Assembly: GCA_013407085.1 (NCBI GenBank)
Contig: JACCGJ010001996.1
Span: forward strand, 1-64,000
Length of the DNA stretch: 64,000 bases
From: Atriophallophorus winterbourni
Taxonomy: Eukaryota > Platyhelminthes > Trematoda > Plagiorchiida > Microphallidae
Direction of reading: 5' to 3'
Shown here: positions 22,430-33,801 of the stretch, in pieces
How positions within the stretch are numbered: the stretch's first letter is position 1
How the letters are laid out: each line of letters opens with the position of its first letter
Made by a program: the position numbers and the translations under genes
Notes under the pieces: model-generated
Databases searched by the model: none
What the model was told of the DNA's origin: nothing
Seen by the model: the letters and a program-made list of their open reading frames with translations, nothing else

Positions 22430-22697
22430 TGCCCGTGGTGTCCCACAAGGATCAGTCCTCAGAACGCGTTTGTTTTAATATATATAAAAGACTTGCCTAC
22501 TGTAGTGCAGTCGTCGGTGCTTATTTTCGCTGATGACGCAAAGCTTTCGTGCAAGATAAACTCCACACCCGACACGCAGAACCTCCAACGGGATCTCGAT
22601 ATGATTTACACCTGGTCCCTAGACAACGAAATGCCACTGAATGCTTCGAAATGCAGCCTATTGTCGCCCAACAGCAAGTTGAGCAAAGAATATTATC
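22430..22697 (+). pseudogene. CR1-like RT palm fragment (element E)
   Basis: Across two frames it gives RGVPQGSVL, then VQSSVLIFADDAKLSCKINS with an intact FADD box, LQRDLDMIYTWSLDNEMPLN and KEYYLGQT. It ends abruptly at the 3' terminus of the next (-) element, which appears to have landed in it. I could not find its continuation near 29.7 kb. Confidence 0.7.
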
Positions 22698-25394
22698 TTG
22701 GTCAAACTAATTCAAAGTAATTCAAAGTTTTATTGGTCCAAAAAGCAAACACTTTACAGTAACCACAGATTAAAATATAGGGAATTCATAAAAAAACAAC
22801 ACAAATCTTTTATACATATGGAAAGTCAGCACGTGTATTCAGGTGCAAGGTTGGGTTTGGTCAACATATACTTGTCAAGTTCAGCCTTGAACATGTTCAG
22901 GCTTGTTGCGCAAATAATATGTGGGGGCAGGGAGTTCAATAGAAAACAGACTCTGACAGCAAAGAAAAACCTTCGACAATTTGATCTGGAGTGTGGAATA
23001 ATTAACTTGTAGCCATGCGATCTGCTACCACGTGCTTCTTGCCGATGAAACAGGTGTTCAAGTGGGTGATCCACTGTATGCAGAATGTTGAAAAGCAGGA
23101 TCAAGTCACCCCTGAGACGACGGTACGAAAAGCCAAAGAGGTTTAGTGTTGCAATCCGCTCCTCGTATGGCCTGTTGTATAGCCCGGTCACCAGTTTTGT
23201 AGCGCGGTGGTATACCAGTTGCAGCAAGGTCATGTCCTTTTGTAACCATGGGGACCATGCTTGAACAGCATACTCCATTGTTGGTCTGATATAGGTGTTA
23301 ATTATACGTGGGAGTATCTGCTTTGAGAAACGACCAAAGATACTTCTGAGCAATGCTAAGATTTGGCAGGACTTTTTGTATACAACAGAACAGTGCCGTG
23401 AAGACTTCAGGTTACTGCTAATCCACACGCCCAGGTCTTTCTCTTCAGTAACCCATGAAAGTAGCTGAGATCCCAGAGAGTATGTGAATTCGAATGATTT
23501 ACCGACGTTTAACATTTTACATTTTTGGATGTTGAATGGTAAGCAGTTCCGCAAGGACCAATTATGAAGTGCATCGAGATCTTTTTGGAGAATTTGGCAA
23601 TCTTCTATGGTGCGTATGCTAGTCCAGACTTTGAGGTCATCCGCAAATAAAATGATTTTGCTGCGTACGATTTCGGGTATATCATTCGCGTACACGAGGA
23701 AGAGTATTGGCCCCAAGACTGAGCCTTGAGGTACGCCACTTGTAACTTCTACTGGGCTGGATAGTACCCCATCAACTCTAACCCTTATAACTCTACCAGT
23801 CAAGTAATCCTTTATCCATGCCAATAGTCTGCCGCACACCCCGAGCTGCTCCAATTTTTGTAGCAGTATGCTGTGGTTAACACGGTCAAAAGCTTTAGAC
23901 ATGTCCAAGTAACAAGCATGGATAGGGCATCCATCGTCCACGGCTCGAGTCCAATTATCAAGAGTTATGAGAAGATTGGTGAGACAGGAGTGTCTTGTCC
24001 TGAATCCGTGCCGTGCGATGGAAATCAGCTTATTTTGTTCCAAATGTTTAATGAGTTCGTCAGCCACAAGTCGTTCGAGAACTTTAGAGACCACTGGCAA
24101 CAACGTGACTGGTCTGTAGTTAGACACATCAGATCGGTTCCGTCTCTTGTATATCGGAGTGATTAGTCCACTTTTCCAGTCATTAGCAACAACTCAAGGA
24201 CAGGTTGAAAAGGTCAGAGAGTGGTGAGAATAGAGCATGGGCGCAAAGCTACAACTCAAGGACAGGTTGAAAAGGTCAGAGAGTGGTGAGAATAGAGCAT
24301 GGGCGCAATGCTTTAGGATGAATGGTGTTATTTCATCATCACCCGGGGAATTTTTTGTATTTAACACGAGTAGCCTCACCAGGACACTCTCGGGGTTCAC
24401 AGCGATTTCGCGTATTGTGTTAATTTGTGATCTGGATGCACCTATAACATAACCTATGCGCTCGCTAGGGTACACCACTCTAGAGTAAAATTGAGCGAGT
24501 TCGTTGGTGGCTTCGAGAGCGGCGCATGTAGTTCGTAGTAAGTAAAGCGGAAACACCTGGCTTTACCCTGGCCCTAATGTTCACGATCTAAAAGAGGAAC
24601 TTCGAGTTTCGTTCAATGTTATTCTCAGATTGATTTGATACTCTTCTCTATCCTCCTGGGAAAGCTTAGTAACTTTGTTCCTTTACAAACGGTAGGATTC
24701 CCAAGATTCAGGTGTTGCCTGCAGTATGTGGCTTCTCCCCGCACAGTTTCTCACATTTATCAATTTCCGTTTTCGACTCTGGAACACGAATTTGAATCCA
24801 GTTTTTCAGTTATTTGAAACATATTTAGAGTGTAGGTCTATTTTTTCGTAGATTTTCTTGAGTATCGATGACCAACATTGTTGGACATCAGTGCTAATCG
24901 GTGTCCAGTCGGTGATTTCTTAAAGCGCCATTGATAATGCAACTGTATCGATTTTTATTATCAATTTCTGAGCATCACTAGCTCTTTTCGCTTCAGATAT
25001 ATAGTCGAAAACAGTGACTGCATGAGCACTCTTTCCAAGTGGTACTTCATACTGGATATCCTCGATGACATTTTCCTCGCTAATCAGAACAAGATCGAGA
25101 ATGGACGGTGTGTTTGTGCCTCTGAAGCGAGTGCTGCTTGAGATGTGGTTGAATAAAGGAAGTTCGTTAAACATTTTGAATCTCGCTTTTTAGTAAATTC
25201 GGTAGATTAAAGTCACCCATGATCAGGACGTTGCTTTGATATCTGGAAACAACCAGCTGAGTTTTATTAAGTAAACTAGCATTGTATGCTTCGCCTGCTG
25301 ACGGTGATCGGTAAATCACACCAACAACACAGTTTTCACATGTTGCTAATTCAAGTCAACACCACAGTGTATCTTCCAATAGACATCCAATAGA
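22698..25394 (-). mobile_element. CR1-like element B, 3' part (endonuclease C-terminus, RT, 3' end)
   Basis: The - strand frame 22,826-24,127 encodes 433 uninterrupted residues: MSNYRPVTLLPVVSKVLERL, TRHSCLTNLLITLDNWT, YLDMSKAFDRVNHS, TSGVPQGSVLGPILF, ILFADDLKVW (catalytic FADD), EEKDLGVWIS and the connection domain. Upstream, 24,194-24,556 gives the RT N-terminus, separated by a frame change caused by a 62-bp tandem duplication (24,189-24,312). Before that, 24,920-25,360 encodes the endonuclease end (VIYRSPSAGEAYNAS, LIMGDFNLPNLL). The 3' terminus near 22,700-22,725 has repeated CTTTGAATTA. It is the same element as 28,023-29,730, split by element C. Confidence 0.88.
24189..24312. repeat. 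62-bp tandem duplication
   Basis: The unit beginning ACAACTCAAGGACAGG at 24,189 is repeated with the same spacing at 24,251. Because 62 is not a multiple of three, it breaks the RT frame of element B. Confidence 0.9.
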
Positions 25395-28022
25395 CAACAC
25401 AGAATTCACGCTCGAGGATACAATTTGGTGTTCTTTAAAGCTGATGTCTGGTGAAGTTTGCATTATTGGTGTGGTCTACCGGTCCCCTTCATCTACGGAA
25501 TCGCTTGACTCGCACACAGCAAGCAACGACACTTATTATAGGTGATTTAATCTGTCCACCCTTTATTTCAGGGATGATCACTCCCCACAAACGTTAGAAT
25601 ACCGATTTAGAGAAGTACTAGATTTAGTCCCGTTATACAACCATGTTCACGAATGCACACCGAGGAGAGGTTCTGACCGCCCCTGTGTCTTGGATTTGGT
25701 GTTGGCATCCGAAGAACAATCTATCGAAGCGATCGAATTCCAGGCTTCGGTGGGTCTTAGCGACCATTCAGTGCTTGTGTTCGAATAGGTTTGCAGTACT
25801 CAGAAATCGCTTGCTCCGAATTGGGTTGTTCGACGGGTAGATAAATTGGCCCTGAGTAAATCGTTGTGCAGATTACGCATTTTCAGGCAGACAACATAAG
25901 TCCTGACTCGCAATGGAATGAACTTGTAGGTTTTCTGAAATTGAAGATAGACGAGAACTCCCAGATCGTTCAGAAAAGGTACGTACATGAACTTCGTTTT
26001 GTTGTCCGCAGCAGAACAAAAAAGTGGATAGCACTGAAGCGAGCAGCGTGGGTGCAACATAAAGTCAACAATACGTTTACTTCTTGGCAACATTTCCGTA
26101 TGTTACGCAACAAAGTGACTGCACTTATTCGAGAGGATAAGGAAGCGCACCAATTGATGCTCCTGTCAAAAATGGAACGCAACCGTAAGTTACTATACAA
26201 AATTATGAACGCGAAAGCAAAAGTCAAACCAGGTATTTTTCCCATCAAGTATGGTGAAAAGCTCACTGAAACATCGTTGGAAACCGCAAATGCTCTGGCA
26301 ATTTATTATTCTAAAGTGTTCGTGCCAAAGGTTTTAGTGGAACTTTATGAGTATTCAATCGAAACAGGAATCGAAACATTGTGTGATATTCCAATAAATC
26401 CAGTGATCGTCGCAAGTCATTTGCTGAAACTAAATGTAAGAAAATCCCCAGGATCGTATGGCATTACACCGGATGTGCTCAGGTTCTGTCACCGTCAGCT
26501 TTGTGAACCGCTCTCCAGCCTGTTTAACTATTCGTTGCTTAAGGGAGTTGTATCGGAAGATTGGAAGTCCGGCGTGATAACACCTATCTTCAAAGGCGGT
26601 TGCCGATCTGACGCTGCAAATTATCGTCCCGTCACACTTTTACCTGTTATTGCTAAGGTCATGGAACGTATAGTCTCGAAAAGAATGGTTGCACACTTTG
26701 AATCGCTTAATTTGTTTCCGCCAGCACAGCATGGATTTCGATCTCACCGATCCTGTCTCACAAATCTTCTCATAGCATTAGACGACTGGACGAAAGAGTT
26801 GGATAGAAGTTCTTGCATCCACGTCTGTTACCTAGACATTTCGAAAGCTTTTGATATAGTCAATCATCATCTGCTTTTCCGAAAACTGATGAGTTCAGGA
26901 ATATGTGAACCACTTCTCTCATGGTTGTGTGACTATTTGTCATATCGAGACGCCAGAGTTAAAGTTAACGGAGTGCTATCACAAACGTTCAAAACCACGA
27001 GTGGAGTCCCACAAGGATCTGTGTTAGGCCCGCTCCTCTTTCTGTTATACATAAACGATTTACCCCCCTCATATCTTCTAAAATGGTAGTGTTCGCCGAT
27101 GATATGAAAATTTGAACGCCGATTAGTTCTGTAGAGGATTGTGAGAAACTACAAATGGATTTGGACAGCGTGTCGAATTTGGCGGCCATGAATGACATGT
27201 CATTCAACATACAGAAATGTAAGATGCTCCATCTTGGCAAGAATTTTCCTTGGACATATTGATCGGGAACTGAAAACCTAGCATGGAGCTCGTTAGAAAA
27301 AGATCTTGGAGTGTGGATTAGCGGTAACCTGAAGAGCAAAGTGCACTGCCAGAATATATATCGACGGGCCAACAGATTGTTAGGTATCGTTCGAAGAATA
27401 TTTGGAAGATTCTCTCTGGTAACCTTACCAAGGATAATGAATGTCTACCTTCGCCCTACGATGGAGTATGCGGTCGAGGTCTGGGCTCCTTGGCTGTTAA
27501 AAAATATTGCTCTCTTTGATAAAATGTATCATAGAGCAACAAAGTTAGTGATGGGTCTTCGCAATGTTCCGTATACCGAAAGACTGATATGTCTGGGTCT
27601 ATGTGACTTTACCCAAAGAAGGATACGACGCGATATTATTCTGACCCATAGAATTGTGTCTACCGAAGGACATCCACTAAAACACTTGCTTGATGTATGT
27701 GATGGAAAAGTGACACGCGGACACACCTTATCCCTTTACGTTCCAAGTTCCCGTATTGATTGTCGGCGCCATTTTTTCGCCGTAAGAGCTATATTTATTT
27801 GGAATTCCCTACCCCAACCTGTGGTGGACTCTCCTTGCTTGGCGATTTTTGAAACGAAATTGGACTTGCACTTGCAGACGAACATCATTCGTGAGCCTTA
27901 CATTTGATATTCTCTATTGCTTTTATACTATTGTAATTTTCATGTTTTTTTTCATACCGTAATCCTGTGGTGCTGCAAAGTATTAACTTTCTTAACCATA
28001 AATCCTTGAATCCTTGAATCCC
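25395..28022 (+). mobile_element. CR1-like element C, nested insertion
   Basis: The + strand element begins within the endonuclease (LEDTIWCSLKL, VVYRSPSSTESLD, TLIIGDFN, CVLDLVLASEEQSI, SDHSVLVFE), continues with the RT frame 25,866-27,089 (VRKSPGSYGITPDVL, NYRPVTLLPVIAK, YLDISKAFDIVNHH, TSGVPQGSVLGPLLFLLYIN) and, after a frameshift near 27,080, has FADDMKI followed by a stop. The frame 27,311-27,907 holds the connection domain. The 3' end is a short TTGAATCC array (about 27,999-28,022). It lies inside element B/D in opposite orientation. Frameshifts and stops make it inactive. Confidence 0.88.
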
Positions 28023-29730
28023 TTGAATCCAGTATCAAATCGTTGTCTGTGATTTCTCCGAACTTGAGGAGTTGATCATAATAAATAGCAACACCTCCTC
28101 CTCCACGGTCCATACGATCACGATGGAAAATAAACATGTTTGGAATGGAAATTTCCTCCTCAGCTATTTGCTGATTGAACCGGGTTTCCGTTACGGCTAT
28201 CAGGAGTAATGAATATTTTTCACGAATCTTGAATCTTGAGCTTGATTAGCCTGGGTAATTTATTTGTCAAGCATTGTGCGTTTGTGTACAAACATTTAAT
28301 TTTGGATCTGGATAAAAGTGTTGGATGATGAGTATTTGAGCAGATAAGTTGAGTACGTGTCAAAGATGGTGAGGCTCGTGTTAATGCGTATAATACATCG
28401 TCGGCTCCAATAGAGTCGTTCGGCATCCGTTTTTGGATCAGGATACCCGGCATCGCTGTGCTCATTACCAAGAGATTCGGCAACTTCCATGATGGCGTTT
28501 GTTTTCAGGTGTTTACTGATAATTTTGTACTCTCGTGGAACTTTGTATCGATACTGTTTCCTGTTGTAAAGCACGGTGTCCAACATAGCTGCGGTCAAAA
28601 GTGAAAGCTTAACGGTTCGTGAACCATTACCTTCGTAATTCGATAATTTCGGAATTCGGAAAGTATCGATAACCGCTGCATTGCTAGTTTGGATAGCATT
28701 ACTAATAAATCACCACTGTTGTTTGCCGTGGTTGGATTTATCTTTTGTATCTAAACCAGTGACAGCTTCTGCGAAATTTAAGAGAATAAGGGTGCGCTTA
28801 TTGCGATCATTTGTTTTGTTTTGATTTCCTTTCGGTGGCGATTTTACCCGCTCTGACCAGGGAACATCAACAAATACACGATATATATTTTGCTTGCCGT
28901 CCCGTCGCAAGTATGTTGATAGAAGTACATCTTCGAACTCCTTCTCATTTTGAACAACTACCTTGAGCAACGGCGACTTATCTTGGCGTAGCGCCTTGGA
29001 TGGACGACTCAAGCGTATCAACGAAACAGGATGGGTCGCTTTTAGATTCAGCCGAGTGCACAGTTTCAACCATTCATCCAAGTCATGCTAGTGTCTATTA
29101 GAGAATAACGTCTCAGTCGACTCTAACACTTTGGTGCAGACAACACTATGCAAAATTCCTTTCGAGGCAACTTTGGTTAATGGAACATTCGATGTGAGCG
29201 GTTTCGGCTTTATGGCGTTTTTAACACTCTCCTGGATGCCGTGTTGCATTAATTCAATCTCTTCAGGAGCATAGTTTGTTGGTGGCAAAGTTAGGCTTAT
29301 TCGTTTGTTCAGAATAAATGTTTTAAGCTTGTTTAATGGCGCTACGGAATTCTTCACTTGTGCAAGCTCCTCTTCCAGTTGCGACAACCTACTCTCTATT
29401 GTATTAGGCACTTTCCAAAAAGATGAATTTATACTCTTGCGATGGCCATTTATATTCAAATTTCTACACTCATTACACAATAACTAACGGATGGATAGTT
29501 ATTATCGTACACAAGCCTTACACACTCATCAGTCAGTCTCATCACAGGCCACGTGCAGGTGTAAATCGCAAAAAATTCATTTAACAGAAGCACTATCACT
29601 GCTTACCGGGTCCAGGCACTTTGCAGAGAGGCCAACTTCGTTCTATGTTGCTGTCGGGACAACAATCTTCGCAGTCGCCGATTGATCGATCGATTTTTTT
29701 GCCTGTGTTGGATCTGGTCACACGGTTACA
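28023..29730 (-). mobile_element. CR1-like element B/D, 5' part (ORF1 and start of ORF2)
   Basis: The - strand frames 29,480-29,088 and 29,081-28,710 are the same frame separated by one TAG, and encode an ORF1-like protein: a coiled-coil stretch (IESRLSQLEEELAQVKNS) and an RRM-like segment (LLKVVVQNEKEFEDVLLST, NIYRVFVDVPW). At 28,598-28,296 the ORF1 end continues. ORF2 begins near 28,310 (IKCLYTNAQCLTNKL) and gives the endonuclease start (FIFHRDRMDRGGGGVAIYYD, GEITDNDLILDS), stopping exactly where element C ends. Joined to 25,394 downwards the protein reads on, so this was one element. Confidence 0.82.
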
Positions 29731-29739
29731 CATTTTAGT

Positions 29740-29990
29740 AGCCTGAATTGGGCCGGCCGGTTGTGATGGAAATGCATGCAAATGAAGATCTTTGTTCATA
29801 GTTATGGGTTTTACCCCATTTACACATGTATGGACACGTGATTGAGCAGGTTGGTCGTACCGACCTCATCCAGCAGTGGCCTACTACTGCAAATCGTTTA
29901 CCATTCTTCCACTGTTTCGAGCCCATATGGATCCTGATCTTACAGTCCCTATTTAATGAATGCAAACAGCATGTAAATTTAATTGCTTTT
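29740..29990. repeat. Fragment of the palindromic hammerhead family
   Basis: CCGGTTGTGATGGAAATGCATG near 29,756 and TTACCATTCTTCCACTGTTTC near 29,900 match the arms and centre of the elements at 1.42 and 59.5 kb. The hammerhead core itself (CTGATGA..GAAAC) is not preserved here. Confidence 0.5.
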
Positions 29991-30131
29991 TCAACCATGA
30001 ATCGTGAATCTAAGATGTATCTTATGCCAATTAATAGTATAATTTTAGAGCGCAACAATTTAGCGGTCAGTTAGGTGTATTGCAGTTTAACGGACACCTC
30101 AAGAAGCCATTACTTCTCTAAATTTATAGCC

Positions 30132-30225
<94 letters not shown>
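30132..30225. repeat. (GATA)n microsatellite
   Basis: An essentially perfect run of GATA tetranucleotides spans about 94 bases, downstream of the 1088-aa gene. It has no coding meaning. Confidence 0.97.
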
Positions 30226-30344
30226 CGGGGTTCCGTGGAGACCATTAAAACATCACGCACAACTAAGTGCTTACCTTTTACTGAAATTATTCTCATTTAT
30301 AAAACACTTGTGATCGTGAAAGCTGCCGCTTTGAATTAAAGCAA

Positions 30345-30350
30345 TTTATT
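30345..30350 (-). promoter_or_regulatory. Candidate polyadenylation signal
   Basis: AATAAA on the - strand, about 185 bases beyond the stop codon of the 1088-aa gene. Confidence 0.45.
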
Positions 30351-30534
30351 ATTTTTAACGTAAATATCATACGATGGCACTCAAACCGGAAAAAGAATCC
30401 GATAATGGAAACACAGTTGCAACAACCAGTTTCATTGCCAATGAAACGAGTAACTTTCATTCCATTTCGCAACTTCCTGGTGCATAATGCCGGAAGCATA
30501 ATTAAATTTGCAAATTCTCAGAGTTTATGCTCTC

Positions 30535-33500
30535 TCAACGAGCACAACAGCCTAGGCTATTCCGGTTTCTTGGGCTGGGAATCGTAGATTGTAGTTCTGT
30601 TTGATGCTGGATTGCAGTCGACAATAATAACGATTGGTTTGGAGACATATTAGGCCTGGGTTGATTTTCATCTTTCGTAACAGTGCAGTCTACGAATGAT
30701 CGGATGGATGTGTCTACGTCCATTTCCACTTCTTCGGATTCCTCTTTTTCACTATCTCTCTCACTATCGAACAGATTCATTTCAGAAACAACTTTCGTCG
30801 AAGCTGGTATGTCCGCTAGTGAATTCACCACACTGATATGATCAATGGATTTGAAGAAAATGTGTTCCAAGGTTCCTTGTAGAGCTTGTGACAGTCGTTC
30901 ACCAGCTGCTTTGAGGTTATTTGACTCAGCGTGATCGTTATTTGTTCGCCAATCTGAATCAAGATGAAGTCCGATTAAGTGTTCTTCTGATGGATGGTAT
31001 ATTCGTGGTAATTCTGGATGGCCGAGAAATTTAATCTTAGAAGTATCACACTTTACATGATTCAAGGATTCGTTTGATGTTTCTCGACAGCGAGACGTAA
31101 AGTCCGACGGCATTACGTCTATAGATTCGTGACTAGTGTTCAACTCTCCGTTCCTCGAATAATTCAAATGCGCATCGATTAAGGGTGAATAATTAGCACA
31201 AGCTGAATTTCCAGCTATATCACACACCGGAACGTTTCGACAGAGATCGAATGACGGCAACACTTCTATGTCCAATCCGAGTGAATCGAATGGGGAAGTG
31301 TCGCGCGAGTAGCTTGTTTGCACACGACGGTTTTTCGAGGTCAGCGTGTTTTCGCTTGAATTCAGTTGAGAAATATCTCTTGTTTCTGACGTCGAGACCA
31401 CATCTCTATTTGAGATGGTCCTTGACAGCATTAATTGTCCACAATGCAATTCATGATCTGCTTGCATACAGGAACGCTGAGTTATATTTTCAACTACAGT
31501 GACTTGAGGTATTGCGTGTTTAAGCGAAGAGGATAACGTTGACTGCGATCCAATACTTTTAACCAATTCACATTTTGTCTCTTCACAGTGACCCTCTTGT
31601 ATAGCGTAATAACTTTTATTCGTCTCCGGGATGCTGGTATCTTGTGCATTTACAGTTTTCTTCGAGTCTACTGCCATTTGTGGAGTGTATTTTTCGAGTG
31701 ATTCTGGTGACGCAGCTTGCGGTTTATGATTACAGTGCGTGCTGTTCACCTTCTGGATGCTAAATCGTTGACATCTGGATTGTACAGCATCCAGTGAGCT
31801 ACATCTCATCGCACGACTCCGAGTAGATTTCTTTTCAAACCATCCGCAGTGGCAGGACTTTTCATGGTCATGGTGATACTGTCCGCAATTCAATCCGGAG
31901 ACAAGTTTTAATCGGGTTGGTCTTCCTTGGACATGGAAGCTGGCATTCTGCGTGGTTGGGTTTTGCTGGATATGAGATTGCTGTGGAGCTGCACACATCG
32001 GATTCAAATTGAGTGGTGATACAACGTTTATGCCAAGTTTATCGGCATTAAGAAATTCGTTCTGTGTTTGTCTTTTGCGTGCTGAAAACACAACTCCAGT
32101 TGTACGAGTTGCTGGATATTCTTGTTCCGTCGTGCTCTGATTCAGACTGATCGAACTTTGACTTAATGTATCGTTATTTACTGAACCATATTCGCGACTA
32201 GAAATGGATGCCTCAGTTGAATTGCTTTCGGCATGCCCCATGACAATTGTTTTGTAATTTTTAGGTTTTTCATGATAAGCATCGCAATACTCTTTTTTCC
32301 TGTGACATCTGCATCGTTTCGAAAACGTTTCATTGCATCGGGGAAGCAATTCCATTTTCTCGAAGCACATGGAACACACATTTGTTCGAGCTGTGTACGG
32401 ATGAGTAGATGACCTGCAAACTGGATTAACAGAAGAGGCCAGGATGAGTGAGAGGGAACTGTTAATCTCCGGACTAGAACAACTATCATCAGCAAAACAA
32501 GGAACACGTATACACGTACCGTCAGTCATTATACAATAATTCTTCTCACCGATACAACGACACACATGATGTTCATTCGTTAAACAAAGTAATCTTGACT
32601 TGTGGGGATAATTTCTTAGATAATAATCTCCGGTTTCGGCATGCCAGTAATCACTTTCCCTTGCGCGCTTGCAGGTACAAGTATGTGGTTCTTCCGTTTG
32701 TATTCCACAACTTTTGCTGCGATTAGATGGAATTAACTGCGGTTTACGGCTAAATCGGTTGACGACCGAAGCCCTATTAAAAGCAACGTCGCCAACTGAA
32801 AAGACCATTTGAATAGGCGAATTGCACTTTTCATGTGAAAGCAAGATGTCTGTTGTGTCCGCATTCAAATTAGAACTCGTAAACGGAATAGCTTTCCTGT
32901 AATCACCATGTACGCTATGGCGATCTTTTTCCAGTTTTAGTTGAAACGAAGATTCCAATTTCCCAGTATCCGTACACATGGCTAAACGATGAGTTGTAAC
33001 ATCACAGCTCAACTTGGCGCCAGCAAGCGTTTTGCCTGTAGGCAACTCAGAAGAGTGTGACCTTTGTATTCGGCTCATCCTAATCATTCTTTTCGGCGGC
33101 CTTCTGGTAAGTTTTGATTCTTCTTTCTGTGTTATCAGTTGCACTAGCGGCGTTGCTTCACTTTGTAAATCTTCGGTTTGTTCCGCAACGGTAACAGGAG
33201 TTACTGGCGGCAGATTCCAGTTCATTCTAGTTTGTTCAGCGGTAGCCTGTTTATCAACTATATAACCTAACACGTCTCTGGCTACGTCAGTGTCAGAGAT
33301 CTTTGTTTTTTCGTTGGAAACAGCAGAACTGTCCTCGTTGACCATGCAATTGAAAACTAACGGAATCCGTTCTGTGTTTTTCTCTAGCTTTTCTACATTT
33401 TCTCGCGTCGCATTTGTGCATGAATATGGGCGTTTGACAACCTGCACCTTTGTGTCATTGGGTGTAATGCAATTACGGTGTGAGTTGGCATGGTTTGCTT

Positions 33501-33801
33501 CGAGTTTCCGTGATTTGTTCAATGGTTGTTTTTCTTCTGATACTAGATTTTCCTTCTTTGTATTGCCTCTTCTTTGAACCAATTGATCCCAGATTGTTTG
33601 AATACAAGGTTGATTTTGCTTAGAGTGACTTTTAAACAGTCTCCCAACAAAATTATTCATGTTGTTGGCATTGCGAGTTAAACCGCTAAAAGCAACGAGA
33701 CTTTTGCTTCTAGTTTGCCTGGCCGAAGACTTCGAGTTATGAGGCGGAGCGTAGAGGTTCTCATTAGTACATGGTGTGAAACGTCTACTTTCGGAAGCCA
33801 T
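30535..33801 (-). CDS. Orphan protein with repeated Cys-x-Cys modules (1088 aa, single exon)
   Basis: One open frame runs 1088 residues from an ATG at 33,799-33,801, with an in-frame TAA 21 bases upstream. Most of it is low-complexity and Ser/Asn/Thr-rich, suggesting disorder. Four short cysteine modules stand out: CTCKRAR at about 375, CRCIGEKNYC at about 414, CRCHRKKEYC at about 497 and CHCGWFEKK at about 650. The second and third share the spacing C-x-C-x6-C with K and Y in matching places, so they look like diverged repeats, possibly metal-binding. An acidic stretch (SEKEESEEVEMDVD) lies near residue 1030, and the protein ends GCCAR. No signal peptide or membrane span is visible. I do not recognise a family. 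The length of the open frame and its ordinary codon use argue that it is a real gene. Confidence 0.82.
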   Translation of the reverse strand: MASESRRFTPCTNENLYAPPHNSKSSARQTRSKSLVAFSGLTRNANNMNNFVGRLFKSHSKQNQPCIQTIWDQLVQRRGNTKKENLVSEEKQPLNKSRKLEANHANSHRNCITPNDTKVQVVKRPYSCTNATRENVEKLEKNTERIPLVFNCMVNEDSSAVSNEKTKISDTDVARDVLGYIVDKQATAEQTRMNWNLPPVTPVTVAEQTEDLQSEATPLVQLITQKEESKLTRRPPKRMIRMSRIQRSHSSELPTGKTLAGAKLSCDVTTHRLAMCTDTGKLESSFQLKLEKDRHSVHGDYRKAIPFTSSNLNADTTDILLSHEKCNSPIQMVFSVGDVAFNRASVVNRFSRKPQLIPSNRSKSCGIQTEEPHTCTCKRARESDYWHAETGDYYLRNYPHKSRLLCLTNEHHVCRCIGEKNYCIMTDGTCIRVPCFADDSCSSPEINSSLSLILASSVNPVCRSSTHPYTARTNVCSMCFEKMELLPRCNETFSKRCRCHRKKEYCDAYHEKPKNYKTIVMGHAESNSTEASISSREYGSVNNDTLSQSSISLNQSTTEQEYPATRTTGVVFSARKRQTQNEFLNADKLGINVVSPLNLNPMCAAPQQSHIQQNPTTQNASFHVQGRPTRLKLVSGLNCGQYHHDHEKSCHCGWFEKKSTRSRAMRCSSLDAVQSRCQRFSIQKVNSTHCNHKPQAASPESLEKYTPQMAVDSKKTVNAQDTSIPETNKSYYAIQEGHCEETKCELVKSIGSQSTLSSSLKHAIPQVTVVENITQRSCMQADHELHCGQLMLSRTISNRDVVSTSETRDISQLNSSENTLTSKNRRVQTSYSRDTSPFDSLGLDIEVLPSFDLCRNVPVCDIAGNSACANYSPLIDAHLNYSRNGELNTSHESIDVMPSDFTSRCRETSNESLNHVKCDTSKIKFLGHPELPRIYHPSEEHLIGLHLDSDWRTNNDHAESNNLKAAGERLSQALQGTLEHIFFKSIDHISVVNSLADIPASTKVVSEMNLFDSERDSEKEESEEVEMDVDTSIRSFVDCTVTKDENQPRPNMSPNQSLLLSTAIQHQTELQSTIPSPRNRNSLGCCAR

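Noticed and set aside
22826..28137. Reading the opposed CR1 copies at 25.4 kb as a head-to-head pair or a twin-priming inversion.
   Set aside because: The - strand element continues beyond the + strand one at 28.0 kb in the same frame, so simple nesting explains the layout.
30099..30296. ORF with repeated LSIYLSIY residues.
   Set aside because: It is the translation of the (GATA)n microsatellite.
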